A stretch of DNA of 64,000 nucleotides from an uncultured Lachnospiraceae bacterium (GTDB lineage: Bacteria; Bacillota; Clostridia; Lachnospirales; Lachnospiraceae). Of the stretch, positions 17,901 through 25,102 are shown in pieces. The stretch is from positions 22,656-86,655 of the forward strand of contig CATKXR010000014.1 of assembly GCA_949840805.1 (NCBI GenBank). Reading direction: 5' to 3'. How positions within the stretch are numbered: the stretch's first letter is position 1; every line of letters begins with the position of its first letter. The notes beneath the pieces are model-generated. The model saw nothing but the letters and a program-made list of their open reading frames with translations. It searched no databases and was not told the DNA's origin. The position numbers and the translations under genes were made by a program.

Positions 17901-19062
17901 CAGTGATGACACAGAAACCTTACAAGAGTGGAAAGACAGCGTTGAGCAGGAGTGGGAAGAGTATGAAAGCAGATTGGTTATAAGCTGGCTTTATAAATAT
18001 CAAGGTAAAAAAGAGGACATTCCTGATGAAATTGAGGAGGCAGCAAAAACATATTTTGATAGAAACATAGAAATAATAAATTTTTCCCAAATGATCAGAT
18101 GGCTGACAGATGAAGAATATGAAATATTGGATGGGAGAGGGCAAAGGATGCTTTACTTTGCTTGGCTATTTGATTTTCCAATGGAGAAAAGAAAGGCAGA
18201 AGGAATTTTTACAGCGACATATTTTTTGGATGAGGAACAGATACGCAGTCTGTTAGAGAGACATTTTACCAAAGAGGAACTTAAAAAAATTGTGCTGTGT
18301 AACATGAATCATGGTGGACTCAAAGGAGACGATTTGTGTCTGCATTTAAGATATTGCGAAGAATTTGAAATCTGTGAATGTGCAGATGGGATACGAAAGA
18401 TAGCGGTGGATGATACACGGTCACAGTGGGTCAGGGAAAGAGCAATTAAATATTTTTATAAAGTAATTGGGTCGGAGGCAGTATGCCAGGTGATTCTTCC
18501 AAATTTAGATGGAAGAATGTTTATGGATACGGTTTCCAAAATAGTGGAAAACAGGCCAGAGGGGCTGGAAGATTTGCTGTGGAATTACGCCCAAAGAACG
18601 GATAAGGACAAAAATTTCTGTTATAGGTATCTTATCCAACTGCAGGATAACCGCGGATTAAAGGCTTATCGTGAGACTTTAGAGAAGAAAAGAAGAATTG
18701 AAAAAGATTATATAGAGGATGAATTATTAAGAAGTATTGGAAATATCCGGAAGGAGGAACTTTGGGAAGAATTGTTTAAATTAGTGGAATTGTGGTGTCA
18801 GCCGGATTTTGAGGATATGGAATATGGAGGTCTAGACAATGTATTGGGAACAGCGCTTTCTGGAATAGCGGGAAGCGGCGGGGATGGATATGAGAGGGTA
18901 AAAACCTTGTTGGAAAAGAGGATCAGAGAGGAAACGCTAACATTTTCAAAAAGATTGCAAGTAGAGTATTGGCTGGGAGAAACAAAGGAGAGCTATAGGC
19001 AGAGTGTTCAACAGAAGTGGACGGTTGATGATGCGGAAAATTATATATTTGGGGTTAATTAA
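14986..19062 (+). CDS. large NACHT-domain STAND NTPase (candidate antiphage protein)
   Basis: A 1358-residue cytoplasmic signal-transduction ATPase. Residues 1 to about 220 form an all-helical N-terminal region that I do not recognise and which would be the effector or adaptor part. A NACHT-type ATPase follows, with Walker A 'GEAGNGKST' (234-242) and Walker B 'FFLIDGFDEI' (291-300), then 'FLVSARNNFYR' as the sensor region and 'WQFSHNNFGEYLAAEYLA' as the typical winged-helix end of NACHT modules. The remaining ~850 residues look like helical repeats, the usual sensor. It is a single gene, more AT-rich than its neighbours, with a good AGAGGAAGGG site. Bacterial NACHT proteins of this size are known phage-defence proteins; the trigger and killing mechanism here are unknown. 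Confidence 0.85.
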   Translation: MEFGKAAFDIIMELISAYEFGQNIYDKWTKKSLFERNCCAKRSISTQLEDKLRSFMINHEEDLFLDSDWFCDFLKYQNPVEKIVEYLVGDRGENSRIFQDGFIDRLVCDAGEIAQVNGKEFTAKNQLVLKELYQVLAVGARDILNGQMDLPQKYSQSEIIRNIWQANESRTDRLERLFGREKTEFSGKKYEYPALHIKRYCYNQENRLTGESKFANKFQLTELCQKYPFIILLGEAGNGKSTELQWTAAFYSENSDLPRPVYLTLKTYIDETIENLAKKHGFFIEKEHELFFLIDGFDEISGGNKQNFLKQLTAYHEQNPKARFLVSARNNFYRRDILGDYFKTVWIDSLTDEDVAEFVRELGIDDRKFLLEIEQRSLKELLLIPFYLIELCSIYQAKKILPERSQLMKELMEHKFAEDSRKFRMTMDIDLAGQKTRIFSQLQKIAAAMHGMDCHSLPEKDYQKFIPSLEDRELLRYSSIWKFQEEGWQFSHNNFGEYLAAEYLARCPFDEVKTLVSAGYPELGICRNWNHVLSYLLFMGNEDIEAWLLEADFTLFFDSDVTRIPAPKRSKILRKEWERLKRQHEWITRQRYRPEKLMRFGVNYLEIDMFLNEIRNPLDIVVQQNAILALSYCPNLFGCDDRVRDTLMELCQIQQEYEGVYERAILCMLELGLMGEKELEKLMQIFQETEASEVRYALYRCIRVLGKADKYIWFLLDGLKYSCWYEGRLGNESSELHYTLMCVEEPYAAIKVIKELADDKRYFHIYQIDKVIEHIFTGFTEKKVRFTDDKWSTLVEFYEIVSSNGLHNLENMVLNYFSDAGEKIKLCQYELENVAEGNYSWIIIRQLLDDAVSKWILDQYKEGKLNQMQVRLCIDFMDSQNAVFNQLTALYYEKTGIQIQARQKIDYDVLRRQGDAKYLTAITCKRKYLSLIEELIGLYGKERLTRKDMEEGYIEWKQNRYDLEQVKFDYFRSDDTETLQEWKDSVEQEWEEYESRLVISWLYKYQGKKEDIPDEIEEAAKTYFDRNIEIINFSQMIRWLTDEEYEILDGRGQRMLYFAWLFDFPMEKRKAEGIFTATYFLDEEQIRSLLERHFTKEELKKIVLCNMNHGGLKGDDLCLHLRYCEEFEICECADGIRKIAVDDTRSQWVRERAIKYFYKVIGSEAVCQVILPNLDGRMFMDTVSKIVENRPEGLEDLLWNYAQRTDKDKNFCYRYLIQLQDNRGLKAYRETLEKKRRIEKDYIEDELLRSIGNIRKEELWEELFKLVELWCQPDFEDMEYGGLDNVLGTALSGIAGSGGDGYERVKTLLEKRIREETLTFSKRLQVEYWLGETKESYRQSVQQKWTVDDAENYIFGVN

Positions 19063-19547
19063 GAAATAATATACAGCATAAAGATATAATTGTTTCAATG
19101 AAAAAGCGATTACAAAGTTTCATCCATCTTTTCGTTTTATTGGAATATCCCTTCCCACTTACACGGTGATACTTTTGATGGAAAATGGGATTGACTTTTT
19201 TCTGTGAGGCCGTGTTGATATGTGCTATCATTTCTGCATAGGTTATAGCGACATTTACCTGGTACTGGACAGCGAACAGGACAGAAGGCTTCAAGCGGTT
19301 GTGCTTGACAGAGTGCATCGTGCAAACCGCCCTGAACGGTTCTTATAGGTGGAGCAGGAGGGCCTGCACCATGTAGCTTTTCACCCGGCGGCCTTGTACC
19401 AAATCCCCGGTGTAAAACCTATACCTGCCATGCAGGCAGGTGCTTATCCCCGCTGTATACGAGGAAACAGAAAAATAAGCTACATGGAAAGACACAGAGA
19501 GACCGGACAGGAAGCGGTTCACATCATCTGATTTGATGAATAATAAA
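19063..19547. other. unexplained region with an 11-base inverted repeat
   Basis: Short frames carry protein-like stretches ('GYSDIYLVLDSEQDRRLQAV') but each is broken after about 40 codons, which suggests a decayed gene, possibly of a mobile element. CCATGTAGCTT at 19369-19379 is repeated inverted at 19477-19487. I cannot name the element. Confidence 0.35.
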
Positions 19548-19575
19548 TTGACAATATTTTAATATTTGGTATAAT
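19548..19575 (+). promoter_or_regulatory. sigma-A-type promoter for the FMN/FAD lipoprotein
   Basis: TTGACA at 19548-19553 and TATAAT at 19570-19575 are both perfect consensus boxes, spaced 16 bases. The start of transcription would be near 19582, leaving a leader of about 150 bases before the ATG at 19730. Confidence 0.75.
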
Positions 19576-19651
19576 GTAATTAGAATATTTTAATCAAATA
19601 TTCAGACAAATTGCATGGTTTATTCTCATGGTGCTTATACGTTATGGTTTT

Positions 19652-19670
19652 TATAAACAATTTGTTTATA
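19652..19670. promoter_or_regulatory. palindrome in the leader, possible operator
   Basis: TATAAACA and TGTTTATA form a perfect 8-base inverted repeat around ATT. It lies downstream of the promoter and 60 bases before the gene, so a repressor bound here would block elongation. No regulator gene is adjacent. Confidence 0.4.
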
Positions 19671-19729
19671 TTAACTATTATGGAAAATGAGAAGATCGAT
19701 GCGCAAAAACTATAATTTAGGAGGGACTT

Positions 19730-21760
19730 ATGAAAAGCGTAAGACGAAAAATTTTATTATTTGGCCTAACTGCTATGATCTCCTTCAGCCTGGCGGCTTG
19801 TGGCTCAAAAGAAGAAGATACTGGTGGAACCACTGCTGGTACTGATACTGCCGCGACTACAGCTGCGACCACAGCCGCGACCACAGCTAAAGAGGACGAT
19901 GAAGATGTAACTACTGGTGGAACCTACACTGCGGGTACATATACTGCTACAGCGAAAGGGAACAATGGAGATGTAACTCTGGAAGTTACTTTTGACAGTG
20001 ACGCGATCAAATCAATCGAAATAAAAGAACATGGTGAGACACCAGGTATTTCCGATGCTCCTATCGCGAAAATTCCGGAATTGATTATAGCAAACCAATC
20101 ATTGAATATTGATGCCATTACCGGCGCGACTAACACAAGCAATGCCATTCTGAATGCCGTTGCTGACGCGGTAAACCAGGCTGGCGGAGATGCGGAAGCG
20201 CTTAAGAAAGTAGAAGTTGCCGCTAACGAAGCCGCGGGAGAGGCAGTTGAAAAAGAAGCTGACGTTATCGTGGTTGGCGCCGGCGGAGCCGGTTTAGCTG
20301 CCGCCGTATCTGCTGCCGAAGAAGGCGCGTCAGTCATTGTCATCGAAAAGAACCCTTATATCGGCGGCAATACGGTTCGTACAGGCGGCGGTTACGCTTC
20401 CTGTGATCCGGAAGCTATCGCGATTCATGAGATGACTCCCGGTCAAATGGCTGAAATCGAAGGTTTAATCGCCAGAGAGACGGATAATGAAGCAGTTAAG
20501 GGCTGGCAAAAGAAGGTAGCGGAAGATATGGAAGCCTATAAAGCGGAAGGCAAAACGCAGGTCTATGATTCCTTAGAATACATGTCACTGCAATACTTCT
20601 TCAGATTTAGCCAGGCTGCTGATCCGGAATTATTATATGATCTGGTATCTAAATCGAAACCGACGAAAGAATGGTTAGGGGAACTGGGATTTGACTGGAC
20701 GGATTCACCAAGCTTATTATTAGGTGATACATGGCCCAGATGGTTCTCATCCGTTTCAGCACATGGCGGAAATATGTTCATTTCCGTATTTACAGATGAA
20801 ATTGAAGAAAAGAATTACAATGTAGAAATTATTAAAGAAGTCAGAGCCAATGAATTACTTACTGCTGATGGCAGAGTTGTAGGTGTAAAAGGCACTGCTT
20901 CCGATGGAACGGAATATACGTTAAACGCTAATAAGGGCGTAGTTTTAGCTACCGGCGGTTTCTCAGCCAATAAAGAGATGTTAATCGAATATTCTGACGG
21001 AAGATGGGCTGACATTTCAAAATTGCAAACTGACAATGATCCGGCTATGGTTGGCGACGGAATTAAAATGGCATTAGAAATTGGCGCTGATGTTGTTGAT
21101 ATGGGACATTTACAATTAGTACCACTTTCGGATCCAAAAACCGGTGACGCGTATCCATTCATCGGTACAGGTACAAACCTTTATGTTAATAAAGAAGGAA
21201 AACGATTTGTAAATGAACTTTCTGACAGAGATACCCTTTCAAATGCCGCTTTAGCTCAAACAGACGGAATTTTCTATATGGTATGTGATAAAAACAATGC
21301 CGGTGTCGGCGAAGACGGTATCACTTATGGCGGACAAAACATTCAGGACTTGATCGATGCAGGTCTTGTTGTGAAAGCGGATACTTTGGAAGAATTAGCC
21401 GAGTTAATCGATGTTGATCCTGCGACTTTCGTTGAAACCATCGAGAAATTCAACGAAGCCGTCAAGACAGGTGTTGACCCGGAGTTCAATCGAGCTTCTT
21501 TTGGAGGCGACTTTATTAACCCTGACGGTAACCCCGGTATTTTTGAACCGCCGTTCTATACCGGTCCCAGAACTCCCTCGGCTCACATTACAAAAGGCGG
21601 CTTAAAGGTTAATACAAGTGCTGAAGTCATTGGTACTGACGGCAATACAATTCCCGGATTGTTCGCTGCCGGTGAGGTTACCGGCGGACGCACGGTTGCC
21701 GGTTTGCTTGAAGCTATGACATCTGGCCGTACAGCCGGCAAAACAGTCATGGGTAAATAA
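19730..21760 (+). CDS. FMN/FAD lipoprotein reductase (urocanate/fumarate reductase-like)
   Basis: A 676-residue exported flavoprotein. The lipobox 'SLAACG' places Cys24 as the lipid anchor, followed by a Thr/Ala-rich linker. Residues about 64-150 form an FMN-binding domain, whose 'DAITGATNTSNA' holds the Thr that ApbE-type enzymes flavinylate. An FAD-binding reductase domain follows: 'VIVVGAGGAGLAAAVSAAEE' nucleotide loop, 'IEKNPYIGGNTVRTGGG' and the C-terminal 'GLFAAGEVTGGRTVAGLLEA'. This is the architecture of extracytosolic fumarate, urocanate and related reductases used in anaerobic respiration. It stands alone with its own promoter and terminator. Base composition is more AT-rich than the paralog at 56122. 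The electron acceptor cannot be told. Confidence 0.9.
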   Translation: MKSVRRKILLFGLTAMISFSLAACGSKEEDTGGTTAGTDTAATTAATTAATTAKEDDEDVTTGGTYTAGTYTATAKGNNGDVTLEVTFDSDAIKSIEIKEHGETPGISDAPIAKIPELIIANQSLNIDAITGATNTSNAILNAVADAVNQAGGDAEALKKVEVAANEAAGEAVEKEADVIVVGAGGAGLAAAVSAAEEGASVIVIEKNPYIGGNTVRTGGGYASCDPEAIAIHEMTPGQMAEIEGLIARETDNEAVKGWQKKVAEDMEAYKAEGKTQVYDSLEYMSLQYFFRFSQAADPELLYDLVSKSKPTKEWLGELGFDWTDSPSLLLGDTWPRWFSSVSAHGGNMFISVFTDEIEEKNYNVEIIKEVRANELLTADGRVVGVKGTASDGTEYTLNANKGVVLATGGFSANKEMLIEYSDGRWADISKLQTDNDPAMVGDGIKMALEIGADVVDMGHLQLVPLSDPKTGDAYPFIGTGTNLYVNKEGKRFVNELSDRDTLSNAALAQTDGIFYMVCDKNNAGVGEDGITYGGQNIQDLIDAGLVVKADTLEELAELIDVDPATFVETIEKFNEAVKTGVDPEFNRASFGGDFINPDGNPGIFEPPFYTGPRTPSAHITKGGLKVNTSAEVIGTDGNTIPGLFAAGEVTGGRTVAGLLEAMTSGRTAGKTVMGK

Positions 21761-21864
21761 TTGACGATTATCGTTATTATTAGAAAAGATTTCATCATTT
21801 ACTAAAATCTCATGTAATAGAAACTTATAAAAGTTAAGTAAAATAACTTGGTGAATTGAAAAAT

Positions 21865-21913
21865 AAAGCATATATACATGATTGTTATAAGTCATTGTAT
21901 ATATGCTTTTTTT
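21865..21913 (+). terminator. rho-independent terminator after the flavoprotein
   Basis: AAAGCATATATACA pairs perfectly with TGTATATATGCTTT, with further pairing at the base of the loop, and a run of T follows. It lies about 100 bases after the stop codon. Confidence 0.85.
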
Positions 21914-21976
21914 CGCAAACAAATACAAAATTCGTAAATGTAATATGTACAAATCGGAATTTGGGGAGGGTAAATT

Positions 21977-22251
21977 ATGAAACGAGAGTTAGGAACCGAA
22001 AGATGTAGACTTGCGTGCTGTCTGTGTTCGGAAAATGTAAAATGTAATGGCTGTTATTCGGATAACTGTCCTGACTATGCCCAATGCGAGAATAGAAAAT
22101 GCTCCATCGAAAAGGGATTCTTAGGCTGTTATGCCTGAGAAAAGGATTGCAGAAGAGGATTACTAAACAAAATTAAGCCATATGGTTTTACATTGTTTAT
22201 AAAAAGATATGGGATAGAGAAACTTCTTGACTGTCTTGAGGAAAATGGACC
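21977..22251 (+). pseudogene. DUF3795-like cysteine-rich protein with in-frame TGA and lost C-terminus
   Basis: Behind GGGGAGGG an ATG opens a Cys-rich zinc-ribbon-like sequence ('CLCSENVKCNGCYSDNCPD'). At 22136 a TGA interrupts the frame exactly where relatives have cysteine ('GFLGCYA-stop-EKDCRRG'). The same frame then continues with convincing family sequence ('LLNKIKPYGFTLFIKRYG', 'IEKLLDCLEENG') to about 22250, after which likeness is lost. Most likely this is a Cys-to-stop mutation in a truncated gene. A selenocysteine reading is possible on paper, but I see no clear SECIS hairpin directly downstream. Confidence 0.6.
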
Positions 22252-22417
22252 AGAACACTGTCCATGCCGTCCCCCGTCCCTCCCGGTATACAGGGCTACC
22301 AGCCCGTTATCAGCCGTAAAAGCAGCAGACCGTAAAAGGGCTGGCTGCCGGCGCAGGAAATGGTGGTGATGAAACGGTGGTAATCCTCCGGGGGCCGGCC
22401 TGAGGGGTACGTATCCA

Positions 22418-23350
22418 TCAAAATACAAAAGGAAATTTGACTTCTTCTCCTACAGAGAAAACGGACTCTCCTGATGTCTCGGTAACTTTGAAACTTGCGC
22501 CATCCCATCCGCTAATTTTGATGATTCCTTTTACACTTCCATCGTTTGATGTAAAAGCCAATTCTCCGTTTCCATGGTCAACAAAGGTCCCTTTTGTTTC
22601 ACCCTGTCTGTAAATGGAGATAATTGCTTCATCATCACCTTCCCAGCTTTGCCGGGCGATTAGAGAACTGTATACGCTGCCGGTTCCCTGATTGTCTACA
22701 AACAAACCATATTTTGCTGATAATTCCGGCATGACAAAGGATTCACCCTTTATTTCGGCTAACTCATTGGCGAGGACATAAGCTCTGTTCTTGGTAATCT
22801 CCTCCAAGAAGGTGTTCAGAAGGAGGGGATACATGCTGCCGTTTTCTTCACTGGATCCAATGTTCAGCAATGTCACTTCTTCTTTCATAGCTATCCAGTT
22901 CCTTTGTTCCCCAAGGATCTTTTCCTTTGTCTGCTGATCCGCGGAATCACTGAATCTGCTCCAAAGGTTATTTAATTCCGTATCCCATATTACAAAAAAC
23001 CATTTAGATGATACATTCATTTCTCCCTGAGTTTGAGCCGCCTCTGCTAACGGAGTATACTTTTGGATAATCTTATCAATATTCTCCAATTCTTTTTGCA
23101 GAGATGGTGAACCTGATACCACAAAGTCTACATCCGCCTTGATATCCTCAGTAAAGTCATAAGTGAAATCTATTTCTGGTTTATCATACAATTCCATATC
23201 ATTGTTTTCTCTGCCTTCAGAGCTGAATTGTTCTTCAACCTGAGAAAGGCTGCTTTCAGTGCTCAGATCATTACTTTCTGTTGCCTTTTTGTCGCAGCCA
23301 ACACAAAGTACAGCCGTTAATAATAATGTCATCATATAAATTTTTTTCAT
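22418..23350 (-). CDS. lipoprotein with LprI/DUF1311-like domain
   Basis: A 310-residue predicted lipoprotein (lipobox 'LCVGC') followed by a Ser/Glu-rich spacer. Residues about 85-180 resemble the lysozyme-inhibitor LprI N-terminal domain (DUF1311), including the helical pattern 'DQQTKEKILGEQRNWIAMKE'. The C-terminal ~110 residues are beta-rich and end in 'VGEEVKFPFVF'; I do not recognise them. It would sit on the outer face of the membrane. It faces the flavoprotein gene across the broken DUF3795-like gene. Role in lysozyme resistance is only family-based. Confidence 0.6.
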   Translation of the reverse strand: MKKIYMMTLLLTAVLCVGCDKKATESNDLSTESSLSQVEEQFSSEGRENNDMELYDKPEIDFTYDFTEDIKADVDFVVSGSPSLQKELENIDKIIQKYTPLAEAAQTQGEMNVSSKWFFVIWDTELNNLWSRFSDSADQQTKEKILGEQRNWIAMKEEVTLLNIGSSEENGSMYPLLLNTFLEEITKNRAYVLANELAEIKGESFVMPELSAKYGLFVDNQGTGSVYSSLIARQSWEGDDEAIISIYRQGETKGTFVDHGNGELAFTSNDGSVKGIIKISGWDGASFKVTETSGESVFSVGEEVKFPFVF

Positions 23351-23808
23351 GTGCTATATACTCTCTTTCTTCATCCCAAGGTCTCATATCGTATAGGAAG
23401 CTGTTTTCATCCATCTGCCCTATTGGGGGGCTGACATAGTGGTCAGTTCAATTAAAACCGCCCGACAGCTTCAGATGTATTGTCCTGTTCATTATAAAAC
23501 ATCAGCAAACGAAAAGCAACTTCTTTTCAGCAGGCGTTGGATTCCTTATGGATCCTTTGAGCTTTATCCACAGGGCCGGTCCAAATCAGTGATCTGCTGG
23601 AACCGCCGGGCTGAGCCGCCGATGACGGCCGAAAAAGGGAAGGTATGGGAGCTGTCCTCTCAATCTGTCTCAGACAGATGAATTGGAAAAGTTTTGCAAA
23701 TCCTCCAGATTTCAAGTATAATGAAGAAAAAGGCCCAATCTGATTATGAATGGCTGACAATGTTTTAGCATCAGGGTATGTCTGAAACGGTATGAAAGTG
23801 AGATCAAT
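23351..23808. other. intergenic region between divergent genes, no gene seen
   Basis: The region separates the minus-strand lipoprotein from the plus-strand FRG gene and must hold both promoters. I found no convincing coding sequence, no repeat of the families listed elsewhere, and no clear consensus promoter. Confidence 0.45.
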
Positions 23809-24960
23809 ATGACAAAAATAAAAAGTAATATTCTTCCTCAGGAGAAACATGTAAAGACGGAAAATGTTCAGGATATTTCTCAATATATAGAGCGGGTAAA
23901 TGAATATATCAAGGCTCAGCGACACAAAGAGAGTACGGTGGTGTATCGGGGAGAACCGGATATTTACCCTAATCCATGTCGTCCAAATATTTTCCGCAAA
24001 GGTGTGATGAATGGCAATCAGTTTTTTGAGAAGAGTTTGTTTGATGCCATGAGGCAGAATCGGCTGACAGGGGAGATTCGATATCTGGATAATGCTATTG
24101 ATGCCCAGCATGGGGAATTTCCAAGCCGCCTTCTCGATGTATCTTATAACTGTCTGACTGCTCTGTATTTTGCAGTGACTCCTTATTATCATAACAGCGA
24201 AGACTCTATGGATGATCGGGACGGAATGGTGTTTCTTTTTTTCGTGGATGAGATCTTTAGTCCCAGTGCCAAGAATACCAATGATAATTATGATGCCATT
24301 ATCAACCGGGATCAGAAATGGATGCAGAATAATATTTTGTTTGAAAAAAATCATAAATTTATTGATCATACGAAGCTGAACAACAGGATCATTGCCCAGC
24401 AGGGAGCTTTTATTCTGTTTCAGGGAGATGAACCGGAGAGCCTTCCGGAATATATCAGTTATGGAATCCGCATTCCGGGAAAGGCAAAGGCGGGTATGAG
24501 AAAAGAATTGAGGCAGCTGTTTGGAATTCATACCGGAAGCATCTATCCGGAGATCATTAATCTGGTAGATGAGTTGAGCAGCAAGAGCAGAAAACTCAAT
24601 ACGGAGGAGTTCAGCTGTAAAAATGAACTGAAGTATACTTTGAGGCAGTTTCAGAAAGAACTGGATTATTATTTTGACTATATGGTTGGAAGAAGGTCGG
24701 ATGGGGAAGAGGATATGAACCGAATTCTCATGCATGTCGAGCATGTCGTCGACAGCTACCGGAGAGGCCTTCTGGAATTTGCGGAAAATTATTATCAGTG
24801 GAAAAGAGCGGGTCAGACAGAAGCGTTATGGGGGTTAAAAGAGACGGAATTGGGTGAGATAATCAGTAAATATAATCAGTCTGTTCGAGAATTTGCGGAG
24901 AGTATAGGACGTTATGGCATGAAGGAATTTTCAAGTGATAAGCTGCAGATTACAAAGTAA
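23809..24960 (+). CDS. FRG-domain protein
   Basis: A 383-residue protein with an FRG domain (PF08867). The hallmark 'VVYRGEP' is at about residues 44-50, followed by 'HGEFPSRLLDVSYNCLTALY' (101-120) and 'NRIIAQQGAFILFQG'. These are the three conserved blocks of the family, whose biochemical activity is unknown but which recurs in phage-defence loci. The C-terminal ~130 residues are helical and acidic. It is followed on the same strand by an AIPR gene, separated only by a dispersed palindromic repeat, so the two probably work together. No other family fits better. Confidence 0.85.
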   Translation: MTKIKSNILPQEKHVKTENVQDISQYIERVNEYIKAQRHKESTVVYRGEPDIYPNPCRPNIFRKGVMNGNQFFEKSLFDAMRQNRLTGEIRYLDNAIDAQHGEFPSRLLDVSYNCLTALYFAVTPYYHNSEDSMDDRDGMVFLFFVDEIFSPSAKNTNDNYDAIINRDQKWMQNNILFEKNHKFIDHTKLNNRIIAQQGAFILFQGDEPESLPEYISYGIRIPGKAKAGMRKELRQLFGIHTGSIYPEIINLVDELSSKSRKLNTEEFSCKNELKYTLRQFQKELDYYFDYMVGRRSDGEEDMNRILMHVEHVVDSYRRGLLEFAENYYQWKRAGQTEALWGLKETELGEIISKYNQSVREFAESIGRYGMKEFSSDKLQITK

Positions 24961-25067
24961 ACCTGCATGCGCCCGGCATCGGACGCACCACCACACATGA
25001 AAGTTTGGCGGGCGCATTAGGCATACCTGAATTCATGCCGCCTAATCGGCGGCGGACTTTCATAGTA
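24957..25067 (+). repeat. dispersed palindromic repeat, family C, copy 1
   Basis: This is one of three copies of a ~110-base repeat (others at 33215-33325, reversed, and 50821-50931). Shared landmarks are GTAAACCTGCATGCGCCCGG at one end, GGCATACCTGAATTCATG in the middle and a GCCGCC..GGCGGC hairpin followed by GACTTTCATAG at the other end. It overlaps the FRG stop codon and lies between FRG and AIPR. Confidence 0.75.
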
Positions 25068-25102
25068 ACGAATATTCTGAAGAAAAGGGGGAGACGCAGG
25101 TT

